Positions 24,171-34,073 of a stretch of DNA of 64,000 bases are shown in pieces. The stretch is from Saxidomus purpurata (lineage: Eukaryota > Mollusca > Bivalvia > Venerida > Veneridae). Each line of letters begins with the position of its first letter. Within the stretch, counting starts at the first letter, position 1. The stretch covers positions 18,396,413 through 18,460,412 of the forward strand of contig JAFMSR010000009.1 of the NCBI GenBank assembly GCA_022818135.1, in the 5' to 3' direction. The notes beneath the pieces were generated by a model, which was given only the letters and a program-made list of their open reading frames with translations, made no database searches and was not told where the DNA came from. The position numbers were made by a program, and so were the translations under genes.

Positions 24171-25034
24171 AACCAATCAGAAATGGCGTTACGTCAATAA
24201 TTGCGTTATAATGTAACTTAGGCATCCTGACTTTAATTATGTAATAAAGAGTGCAGAAATATAACTTTCTTAGAAAACACTGGCAAAACTGGAAAAATAC
24301 TCTTAAAAGTACGAACGCTCCAATTTAACCATTTAGAGATTTCATCTCTGCGAGCAGCGCAGACCTGACCTCAGTCAGTCAATTTTAGAGACTTAGCAAG
24401 ATAACGGTTAATTTGTGTAGAAGGTGAATCACACATTGACTCAAACTAGTGGGAAAACAGTGCATCCAAACTGCAGGTATAGTGTTCCCGATTCAAGAGT
24501 GCCCCATGTGATCAGATAGAATCACAAACAACATAATGATTACATGGCAAATCCTTTATCAATTAATGTTACATGTTTCTGATAATACTAGCTGTGATGT
24601 TTTGAAAGAGAACTATTTTTTGTGCAGATAGCAACCATGATGAAAATTTGCGATACAAATTTTTTTTGGTCAAGTATAACTCGTTATAATAAGTTGTTCA
24701 TATCACTCCAAATTCGGAGCAAAGTTGTTTGTAAGTCCAGTCATATTGAGCTATTAAACCCACCCTGGCTACAAATTGAGTATTTCAATGTTCATGTAAA
24801 GGCAGCCAGCACAGAGATCCTTCCAAATTATCTATTTTCTCTTCTTAATGTACCACAGTTTATAGATTTGTATCGTGCCTTATCAGTCCTGTATCTACAC
24901 ATATTGTAAAGATGTATAGATATTGTACACTTGTCACCAACGCCAGTTTTAAACATCATATACAGGAGCTTTATATCTAATTTCATACAAATAAAATTAC
25001 AGTCATGAAAACTAATTCACACTTTTCAACAAAA

Positions 25035-25512
25035 AAACGAGAGCTATCGCTAATTGTGATTAATACCCCCGAAAGACTGCTTTATAAACTTAGGAAGTTC
25101 GTAGTAACAGAATACTTTGCAAGAAAAACTAAAACAGAAATATTGTTCTTGGCAATAACTCTGTAATTAGTCAAGATTGAGTTATGGTTCTTGTACACTG
25201 CACTCCTCTCATTGTGCTGGACCATTGTATGAAGTTGTATTGAATTCCAACCAGTAGTTTTCAAGTTATGCTCCGGACAAGGAAAAGTAACAAAGGGTAA
25301 TAACTCTGTAAATACTCAAGATAGAGTTATGGTTCTTGTGCACTGCACTTTATCTCAATGTGCTTGACCATTGTATGAAGTTATTTTGAATTCCAACCAG
25401 TAGTTTTCAAGTTATGCTCCGGACAAGGGAAATGCAACAGACCGCCTGACCGACCGACCAACCAACCACCGGGTGACTCCTATACAACCCCAAACTTCGT
25501 TTTGTGGGTATA
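25035..25512 (+). mobile_element. R4 repeat insertion present only in duplication copy A
   Basis: Copy B reads straight from 'cacttttcaacaaaaaa' (61,352) into 'atcagtacatg', whereas copy A has about 478 extra bases between the same flanks. The insert begins 'cgagagctatcgctaattg' and ends 'cttcgttttgtgggtata', with two to three of the family's 140-bp internal units. This empty-site comparison gives good ends for the family and shows it moved (or was lost in B) after the duplication. Confidence 0.85.
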
Positions 25513-28226
25513 ATCAGTATCATCTACTTATTGCATCACCAAATCATATAACACTTACATGTATATACATAATACAACATTTGTTATAAAACACACAACA
25601 TTTAGATGAATATAAATACATAATCTCTATGTAAATGTAATGTTATTTCATGTACCAATATACAATTACTATATAAATGCCTTAATACGCGTGATTGTAA
25701 ATAATAAAGTTTCTTTAAAAATACTTGACTCCTATATGGACAAAATAAACCTATATGCAGTTAGCACTTCAACAGTCAAAATGAAAAAAAAAATAACGAA
25801 GTCAAAAACTAAAATACTCCAAAAATGCTATAGTTCCTTTCGAACCCCCATCCCTGACCCCCTAGCCCCTATACAAAAAGCAAATCACAGTCTTTTGAAG
25901 CAAATTATACGTGGCAAGTAACTCAGTCTAACCAAACTGAACAGTTAAAATAAAACTCATCTTTTCAGCATCTGTTTAGTAAATGTTTAAAGCTGCTTGT
26001 TCACAGTTTATGGTGAAAAATTTCAATTTACTTAAACATAATAATTTAATGTAAATTTTTAAAGTAAATGCTAGTATCAACATGATCAATGACACAATTG
26101 AGAAATCAACAAACTACATGTAATTTGAGAAAATCCGTTGAAACTGTTTGTGGGTTTGGTTTGACTGCACTGCTACAATATACATTATTTGTATTTGGAT
26201 TTCAAAAGTGTTTGCAATGCTTTATAATTTGATAGCGTATATATTTTCAAAAATACAGAAACACTTTACAGGAATTTATACTTGAACCTTTTTATTTGAT
26301 GATTCGTTAAAATATAAGTTAATTTCAGACAGCTTGAATAACCTATTTTTTCACCAAAATCTGAGAGCGAGCAGCTTTGAGAAACAACTTATGTGTCCTC
26401 TGTGAGTCTTTTACTTTTCCTATGAGAACTTTTACTCAGCTTTTCAACACATTTGTCATTCTTTAAATACAGAAGTGTATTACTTTCTTTAATATTCTAA
26501 CACTATGCAATTGTACAATGTAGAATACAATTGAATGCCTGTTCATTAATAAATTTTAAATAAAATGATTGTAGGCAACCTTTTAATATATACTATCAAA
26601 ACCATATAACTGACACCAAGTATCGTTTTTGACTATCCTAGTCATTATTGAAAATTCACCCTCTCTCTTTCGGTATATTCTATATTTATCCTTATAGTTC
26701 AGTATAACTCATTTCTTACATGGTTTCAAGCTTCTTTCTAGACCGTAGTTCAATATGGCCTTTTTGAAGGGTAATATAACGTGTGATAAACTACTGACCT
26801 ATATATAAATGTAATACAGCCCAACCTGCCCCAATGACACCTCCCTAGAGCAACAACCTCCATAAAAAGACAAACATTTTCTTTAATAATATATTGAATT
26901 GACCTCTCCAGAACAACATCTCTTTACAACAACACATTAGTTTGTTCCCAATGGTATTCACTTCTGAGAGGTTGCACTGTACATGTACTGTTAATATCAA
27001 GTATCTTATACCATATTTAATGCAATATATTGTGTAAGAACCAAATTACTGGAACCACATTTAATGTAAAGTATTGTATAAAACCAGTGTAATATATTGT
27101 CCAACAACCACTTATTTCCAAGTTAAAGAAATACAGCATTTTCAAAATCTTAAAATGGGACTTGCTCTTCATTAAATGTCTGCCATACCACATACTATCC
27201 TTAACAAAGTAGACCATGTGACTGCACTACAGTACATACTGCCCACAGTCAAACACTGATCACAAAGTCAGAAAATACCAGAATATACCATGCATTTTAT
27301 CACAAGGTAAGTAACTGTTTAAACCTTAGCAAATGTTTTCCAGAGTTGTCTCTCTTGTACAATCATCTCTTACATACTGCAGTCCCACATCAATTTATCT
27401 TAAATGCTATAAACTTAACATCACAGAAAATGGGACAACATATAACTTTATATATATTGTTTCTGAGGAGATATACTTTTGCAGTTTCTATAGTTAATTT
27501 CATTTGGAAGCAAATGGTATATTTGAAAAAACAATTTTTTTTTCAAACTATTACTGTGGAGAAAACAGCTAGTTACCAGAAAATAGATAAATAAATGCCA
27601 CTCTATAGAGCAGTATAGCTATTAAATAAAATCTTGTTATTTTATAACCAACTATTATTTTTGTTAGCATCTTTACTATCTAGAATATGGCAATTGCTTG
27701 TCTAGTTCATTTTATGACTTTGAACTATTCCTGGTTACATGGGTCTTCAAACAAAAGTCAATATCAAAAACATCACCTCTTGAATGATCAACATTAAAAC
27801 GTTGGACAGAACTGCGGCAAGGTAACTGGTTTGTACTTATATTAGTGTAAATTACATCTATGTATGGGAGATAGCTAAATGTAATTGCCAATTCAGAACA
27901 CATGTACTATCATATCAATACCAGTATATAACAATAAGTTCAAGAACACATATCACAAAACTAAGGCAAACAAAGTCTTTCTCATCATACTACTTTCTTA
28001 CAGAATTAAAACATACTGAAGAAAAGCCTCAGCACAGCAAATACATGTTCAAGCCTTCATTTCTTGTACTAGAGTTTTTCACTGTTATTTGAGAATAATG
28101 CAGCCGACTGTTACCTTTCAATTTCCTGGTCGACTCTTTCTTTCAACACTTACAAATTCACACAAAATGCAGCGGTGTTTTTTTCTTTCACAACAAAAAA
28201 ATTGCACAGCTAACTTCCGATATATT

Positions 28227-28616
28227 CTAGGCATCATAACTGCCACTACTGAACATTCTATTGGATGAGGAGCTCATGTAGTCTGACTGCGAACTGTACA
28301 TGGATTCAGAATCACTTGCATGCCCTCTACCTTCATATGACCTATGACCTTCAAATGACCTTTGGCAATCATGTGTCCTTGACCTATCAATATCATATGA
28401 TATTCTTTGTCCTTCATAAAACTTTGACCTATCGCCATCATATGACCTCTGACCTTCAAGTGACCTTGACCTTTCATTGTCATACGATGACCTATAGTAA
28501 CCTTCCAGTGATTTTGACCTCTCATTATCCTGTGATGACCTTGGATGACTCTCAAATGATCTCTGACCTCTCCAAGATAACGTTCCACCAGGAGACCTTC
28601 TGTAATCTATGCTAAA
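28227..28616 (-). CDS. Vinculin-like gene, last coding exon (Arg/Ser/Tyr-rich tail)
   Basis: The exon starts after the acceptor 'cttgtttcag' (28,617-28,626 on this strand) and runs 130 codons to a TAG at 28,227-28,229. The first residues, 'FSIDYRRSPGGTLSW', occupy the place of the basic C-terminal arm after the last helix of vinculin. The rest is an unusual low-complexity tail built of about eight to nine diverged 'RSYEG / DNERSRSLEG / DIDRSRTHD'-type units, then a Ser-rich end. The exon is joined in phase 0 to 29,421-29,504. The tail repeat is unlike the short end of vertebrate vinculin as I know it. Period and composition suggest a phosphorylatable, disordered segment; that is inference. 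Confidence 0.6.
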   Translation of the reverse strand, partial: FSIDYRRSPGGTLSWRGQRSFESHPRSSQDNERSKSLEGYYRSSYDNERSRSLEGQRSYDGDRSKFYEGQRISYDIDRSRTHDCQRSFEGHRSYEGRGHASDSESMYSSQSDYMSSSSNRMFSSGSYDA

Positions 28617-29420
28617 CTGAAACAAGATACCGGGTAAATAAATCAGATTAACTGAAAACTTTTGTACTAACATGTTTCTTTCTGCATGATATCATGTTTT
28701 GTCTTTAATCAAGGTATGATCCATTGCTCTTTGAGTTGATTTAAAGTTAAAAACAAATCATAACACAATAAATACTGTAAATGTGTACAGAGTTACATTT
28801 GTAACTACTGTATTTTAATCATTATACAGAGTTACCTACCTTGATATTGTATGAACAATGCTAAATACAAAGTTTCCTACCTTGATATTGTATGAACAAT
28901 GCTTAATACAAAGTTACCTACCTTGATATTGTATCAACAATGCTAAATACAAAGTTACCTACCTTGATATTGTATCAACAATGCTAAATACAAAGTTACC
29001 TACCTTGATATTGTATCAACAATGCAAATTACAAAGTTTCCTACCTTGATATTGTATCAACAATGCTAAAAACAAAGTTTCCTACCTTGATATTGTATGA
29101 ACAATGCTTAATACAAAGTTACCTACCTTGATATTGTATCAACAATGCTAAATACAAAGTTACCTACCTTGATATTGTATCAACAATGCAAATTACAAAG
29201 TTTCCTACCTTGATATTGTATGAACAATGCTAAAAACAAAGTTTCCTACCTTGATATTGTATGAACAATGCTTAATACAAAGTTACCTACCTTGATATTG
29301 TATCAACAATGCTAAATACAAAGTTACCTACCTTGATATTGTATCAACAATGCAAATTACAAAGTTTCCTACCTTGATATTGTATTATAGTGTATTAATG
29401 TTAAGAACAGAGTAACCTAC
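28617..29420 (-). other. Intron of the vinculin-like gene
   Basis: Bounded by the donor 'acaaag|gtaggtt' at the upstream exon's end and the acceptor 'cttgtttcag'. About 565 of its 804 bases are a 41-bp tandem array (28,825-29,389). Confidence 0.6.
28825..29389. repeat. 41-bp tandem array, 13-14 copies, each carrying a splice-donor-like site
   Basis: The unit on the plus strand is 'acaaagtttcctaccttgat' followed by 'attgtatgaacaatgctaaat', with alternating variants (tatgaa/tatcaa, ctaaat/caaatt). On the minus strand, the direction of the host gene, every unit contains 'aaggtaggaaac' or 'aaggtaggtaac', closely resembling the true donor 'aaaggtaggttac' just upstream. Confidence 0.9.
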
Positions 29421-29504
29421 CTTTGTAGTACAAACAAAGCAAACTGTGACTACTTTTGCAATTGCATTCATCAAATTCTTTGTTTCTTGTATTGCACCGT
29501 CAAC
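29421..29504 (-). CDS. Vinculin-like gene, penultimate coding exon (tail helix)
   Basis: An 84-base exon (28 codons, phase 0 at both ends) lies between the acceptor '...catataaag' and the donor 'gtaggt'. It encodes 'VDGAIQETKNLMNAIAKVV' and ends 'CFVCTTK'. The 'KNLMNA' core with the following amphipathic stretch matches the last tail helix of the vinculin/alpha-catenin family, which binds actin and anchors cell-adhesion complexes. Too short for an ORF scan, it is supported by the family motif, both splice sites and consistent phases with its neighbours. Confidence 0.6.
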
Positions 29505-29726
29505 CTTTATATGAAAAAAAAGAAGGAGAGAGAATACAAACATGGTAATAAGTTGACTGACAAATTAACAAACTATAAGGAGGAACTGACATATTGGATC
29601 AGAGATTATTATTAAGGCTTGAATGCAGGTCTGGTTGTAACAGGAGTTCTGCACTCTGTCTTGATGCCATGGATGTTTTATCCCAGTTTCTCAAAAACCC
29701 TACAAGTGATTCAGAAGGTATGAAAC

Positions 29727-30658
29727 AAGAGGGCAAAGATGGCCCTTTATTGCTCATGCGACCTACTTATGACCATATGTGACCCAACTTCAACCTTGTA
29801 TCATAATCACAAACATTCTGTTTGACCTTGACAAGACAAACCTTCAGACCAATTCACATGACGATTGGCTTTGAAATGTGACTTTTAGAGTACCAACAAG
29901 GTTTTCCTTGGAATTAACCTGGTGACCTAGTTTTTTGTCCCAGATGATCCACACAAAATTTTGACCAATTTTCATCATAAATGGGTTGTAAATGTCACCT
30001 GTATAGCATTCACATGGTTTTTAACCAGGTAACATAGTTTTTTTACCCCAGATGACCCATATTTAAACCTCAACCTAAATTTGATTGATATAATCATACT
30101 CACCAAGTTTCATGAAGATCCAATGAAAAATGTAAGGTTTTCCTATGATTTGACCCTGTGACCTAGTGTTTAACCAACGATGATCCATATTCACACCCTT
30201 TCTAGATTTCATCAAGATAATCATTCTGGCAAGGTTTCATGAAGATTCAGTGAAAATGCAACCTCTATTGTATACACAAGGGTTTTCTATAATTAGACCA
30301 TGTAATCTTATTGCTTTACCCAGATGACTCATATTCAAACTTGATCTAGATTTTACAAAGGCAATCATACTGACCAGGTTTCATGAGATCCAATGAAAAA
30401 TGCAACCTCTATTACATACACAATATTTTTTCTATGATTTGACCCCCGTGACCAAGATTTTGACCCCAGATGACCAATATTCGAACTCTACGTAGATTTT
30501 ATCAAGACAGTCATACTGACCAAGTTTCATAAAGATCCAGTGAAAAATGCAGCCTCTTTTGCATACACAAGGTCAAGTGTGGACAGACTACAGACAGACG
30601 ACGGACACAGATCGATCACAATAATTCACCTTTAAGACTGTTTGCTCAGGTGAGCTAA
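29727..30658 (+). repeat. Dispersed element R2 (R1-like termini) in an intron
   Basis: It begins 'agagggcaaagatggccct' and ends 'gctcaggtgagctaaat', the same termini as R1. The interior is different, made of diverged repeats of 'tttcatgaagatccaatgaa' and 'tgacccagatgacccata'-like phrases about 130 bases apart. Near the end is a CAGA/ACGG-rich stretch. It sits between two vinculin-like exons. Confidence 0.75.
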
Positions 30659-30705
30659 ATGTTGACAGATTGATTGGCTGATTAAACAAACTATCTGTGG
30701 GGTTT

Positions 30706-30772
30706 ATCAAGTGTATGCTTTTAAGTGAAATGAGGTTTGATTTCACATGTCAGGTTTAAGCATACACTTAAT
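30706..30772. repeat. Small inverted repeat
   Basis: 'caagtgtatgctttta' and, about 35 bases later, 'taagcatacacttaatt' are reverse complements over about 14 bases. Could be a short MITE. Confidence 0.6.
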
Positions 30773-30961
30773 TGGAGGTTCTGGTATTCTATTTTTTGTA
30801 ACTTTTACACTGAAAGAGAATAAAGGTGCAGTCTAGTAAAATTACAAACTGTAAAAAGTATGCTTTAGATCAACAGCAAATAAACTATTCCCAATGATTC
30901 AAATTTCATCCTAATTTTGCTTTTTCAAGTAACAATAATGATAGTCAATTACCATACTTAC

Positions 30962-31084
30962 TTTATTAAATGTAGCAGATTTTCCATATGTTTAGGCTTT
31001 CAGTGTTGAGTGTAGATTTTGACAGCATGTTGGAATTCTATCAGCATGTAACTGTAGCTCATCCTTCTGTGGACACATTGGTAC
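30962..31084 (-). pseudogene. Vinculin-like exon with an in-frame stop
   Basis: A 123-base exon candidate (41 codons, phase 0) lies between the acceptor 'ctcctgttacag' and a consensus donor 'gtaagtatgg'. In the frame compatible with the next exon it reads 'CPQKDELQLHADRIPTCCQ' then 'NLHSTLKA', a TAA stop at codon 31, then 'TYGKSATFNK'. The 'RIPT..Q....STLKA' spacing matches the vinculin tail. The stop is one base from a sense codon. Either this copy of the gene is dead, the exon is skipped, or the base is an error. No further upstream exons could be found beyond 31.1 kb, where repeats begin. Confidence 0.55.
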
Positions 31085-31189
31085 CTGTAACAGGAGGAAT
31101 TATCTGAATTTCTCTTCTATATCATCATTCTCATTATCATTCTCATTATGCGCAGGGTTAGATTTAAAGAACCAGTCAACTCGGGTTTA

Positions 31190-31855
31190 ACTCTGCCTTA
31201 GGAAAGAGTTGATATCCGCCCCCCCTCGAGAGAGGTCAATTTTGACCCCAGGGGCATAATTTGAACAAACTTTGAAGAGGTCTACTAGGCAATGCTACAT
31301 GCCAAATATCTAAGCTCTAGGCCTTGTGGTTTCAGAGAAGAAGATTTTTAAAGTTTTTCCTATATAAGCCTATGTAAAACTAAGTGACCCCTGTGCAAGG
31401 TCAATTTTGATCTCAGGAGCATAATTTGAACAATTTTAGTAGAGATCCACTAGCCAATGCTACATGCTAAATATCTAAGCTCTAGGCCTTGTGGTTTCAG
31501 AGAAGAAGATTTTTAAAGTTTTTCCTATATAAGCCTATGCTAAACTAAGTGACCACCCGTGCAGGTTCAATTTTGACCCGGGGGTCATAATTTGAACAAT
31601 ATTGGTAGAGGTCTACTAGACAATGCTACATGCCAAATATCTAAGCTCTAGGCCTTGTGGTTTCAGAGAAGAAGATTTTTAAAGTTTTTACTATTTGTTG
31701 CCATAGCAACCAGAGTTCTGGATGGAATGAAATTCTTTGAACAAATTTGGTAGAGCTGCATGCAAGGAATGCATAGTTTCATCAACATTGGCCCAGTGGT
31801 TTCAGAGGAGATGTAATTTGAATCAAAATGTTGACGGACGACGGACAATCATCCA
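31190..31855 (+). repeat. R1 element, ends missing
   Basis: Three internal units with 'aatttgaacaa', 'atgccaaatatctaagctct' and 'gtggtttcagagaagaagat' repeat about every 175 bases, ending 'gttgacggacgacggacaat'. The 3' 'caggtgagct' end is replaced directly by R4 sequence. Confidence 0.8.
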
Positions 31856-33027
31856 TCAGAAAAACTAAAATAGAGATATTGTCCTTGGCAATAACTCTGT
31901 AATTTGTCAAGATAGAGTTATGGTTCTTGTACACTGAACTTCCTCTCACTGTGCTGGACCATTGTATGAAGTTGTATTGAATTACAACCAGACGTTTTCA
32001 AGTTATGCTCTGGACAAAGAAATGTAAAAATGGGTAATTACTCTGTAATTACTAACTCTGTAATGAGTCAAGATAGTTATAGTTCCGGTGCACTGCATTT
32101 CTTCTCAATGTACTTGATCATTGTATGAAGTTGTATTGAATTCCAACAAGTAGTTTTCAAGTTGTGCTCCAAACAAGGAAAATTAACAAAGGGCAATAAC
32201 TCTGTAATTAGTCAAGATAGAGTAAATGTTCTTGTACACTGCACTTCCTCTCATTGTGCTTGACCATTGTAAGAAGTTGTATAGAATTCCAACCAGTAGT
32301 TTTCAAGCTATGCTCCGGACAAGGAAATGTAACAAAGGGCAATAACTCTGTAATGAGTCAAGATAGTTATTGTTCTTGTGTACTGCACTTCTTCCCATTG
32401 TACTTGACCATCATATGAAGTTGTATTGAGCTCCAACCTGTAGTTTTCAAGTTATGCTCCGGACAAGGAAAAGTAACAATAGGCAATAACTCTGTGATGA
32501 GTCAAGATAGAGTTATTGTTCTTTTTAACTGCACTTCCTCTCAATGTGCTTGACCATTGTATGAAGTTGTATTGAATTCCAACAAGTAGTCGTCAAGTTA
32601 TGATCCGGACAAGGAAAAGTAATGAAGGGCAATAACTTTGTAATTACTCAAGATAAAGTTATGGTTCTTGTACACTGCACTTCATCTCATTGTGCTTGAC
32701 TATTGTATGAAGTTGTATTAAATTCCAACTAGAAGTTTTCAAGTTATACTCCAGACAAGGAAAAGTAATAAAGGGCAATAACTCTGTACTTAGTCAAGAT
32801 AGAGTTATGGTTCTTGTTCACTGCACTTCCTCTCAATGTGCTTGACCATTGTATGAAGTTGTATTGAATTTCAAGTAGTTGTCAAGTTATGATCCGGATA
32901 AGGAAAAGTAATGAAGGGCAATAACTCTGTAATAAAGATGAAGATGGAGTTATGTTTCTTGTGCACTGCACTTCATCTCAATGTGCTTGACCTATATACC
33001 CCCTAAACCTTGTTTCTGGGTATAATA
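31856..33027 (+). repeat. R4 array of about eight 140-bp units
   Basis: Each unit contains 'gggcaataactctgtaatta', 'gttcttgtacactgcacttc', 'gaccattgtatgaagttgta' and 'agttttcaagttatgctccg'. The array ends with the family terminus 'ccccctaaaccttgtttctg' plus 'ggtataat'. Same orientation as all other R4 arrays here. Confidence 0.9.
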
Positions 33028-34040
33028 ACGCACCAACTTTCATATTAGGTGCCTGACCCAATGTTCACAATGCAATAAACAAGATGGATTTCACCTCTGA
33101 GCAAACAGCGGAGAGTTTCATTTGATGCAACACAGTCATTGGCAATATTTATGTAACGTACTGAGTAAATCTGCATAATTCTCCATATATGGCAATGTCA
33201 TGGACCAAACACATATTTCACATCATACAGTGAACTGCTTCACCAATTACAGTGTATTGGGCCTTTGACCCAAAAATCAATCAAAACCAAGTTATATCAT
33301 TGGAAGACCAATGGTTCTTCAGTTATTGACTTGAAATCATTTCTTTATAAATGGTCCCTGGGACATTGACCATTGACCAACTCATCCCAAAAAAAATAGG
33401 GGTCATCCAATTATTATAACCAAAAAGTCTACCAAGTTGTAGGATGTTCTTCAGTTATTGATCAGTAACCATTTATGACGGACCAACAGACACCCACGGC
33501 AAAAACAATATGACTGCTGCCCTTTTTGGGGGGAGGGGGAGAGAAAGAACTCCAAATTGTTGCAATTTGAACAATTCAATTCAGTATATCTTTCCCAGTT
33601 CCTGGGGTGATATTTAATCTACAACCTGCATATAAATTGTTTTGTAAGCTTAAGCCCTTAGCCCTTTCTCTGCCAATTTTCCGAAATGGACATGTGCATC
33701 TTTCAGTTTGGACAGTACCATTTATTGTCTGAAGGGGGCCTCACTGAAAACTTATAGACTGAGTAGGGAACGGTGCAGATCATGATCTACACTGATCGCA
33801 AGGCAGAATCAGTGGCTGCTACCAGGATAAGAGTTCAATCAAATTACCCACTATTAAATTGGGACTGTACACACAATCCTCAAAATGTTTACCAAATGAA
33901 CATAAAATTTTTAGACCATGATCAGGTGATAAAGTACACACTGCTCACAAAGTTATCTAACCGCTTTATCAAAATATTCATTCAATAAGCAAGATTTATG
34001 GTATTTTATCTAGACAGGCTTCTTATGTCAACTCCCACTG
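33028..34040. repeat. Dispersed repeat remnants upstream of cGLR1
   Basis: 33,230-33,540 resembles the 21.0-21.4 kb repeat ('cattgaccaactcatcccaa', 'aggggtcatccaattattat'). 33,640-33,850 holds family R6 ('ggacagtaccatttattgtc', 'tgcagatcatgatctacact'), which is also found in reverse at 60,607-60,712. From about 33,950 the sequence is shared with the 5' flank of cGLR copy 2. Confidence 0.65.
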
Positions 34041-34050
34041 AACATAACAT

Positions 34051-34073
34051 TATATCTTTACAGGGTTAGAGGA
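34051..34073 (+). other. Splice acceptor and 5' UTR end of cGLR1
   Basis: 'attatatctttacag' followed by 'ggttagagga' and the ATG. The matching position in copy 2 reads 'attatctttaaag' + 'ggttagagaa' + ATG, so an AG acceptor is kept in both. It implies an upstream non-coding exon and a coding sequence in a single exon. Confidence 0.6.

Larger units (their letters stand above)
21456..28115. repeat. Segmental duplication, copy A (partner 57,535-64,000)
   Basis: From 'attcatattctagtaacag' onward, the sequence can be followed base by base in copy B with scattered substitutions and small indels, up to the window's right edge (copy A 28,115 = copy B 64,000). Examples are 'atcacaatacaatacttagt' (21,600 / 57,686) and 'caaccttttaatatatacta' (26,576 / 62,429). 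Copy A alone has about 185 bases at 22,870-23,056 and a repeat insertion at 25,035-25,512. Copy B alone has a SINE and another repeat. The block is non-coding as far as I can see and lies 3' of the vinculin-like gene. Small ORFs conserved between copies (for example 27,346-27,594) reflect recent duplication, not proven selection. Confidence 0.95.

Noticed and set aside
27346..27594. 82-codon ORF conserved at 63,233-63,481
   Set aside because: Conservation is explained by recent duplication of the whole non-coding block; surrounding non-coding bases are equally similar and no domain is seen.
28265..28615. 116-codon plus-strand ORF and 104-codon second minus frame
   Set aside because: Shadows of the vinculin-like last exon; only the minus frame ending at 28,227 has the matching acceptor and phase with the 29,421-29,504 exon.
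28840..29380. CRISPR-like array of 41-bp units
   Set aside because: The units are contiguous tandem copies without unique spacers, in an intron of an animal gene.
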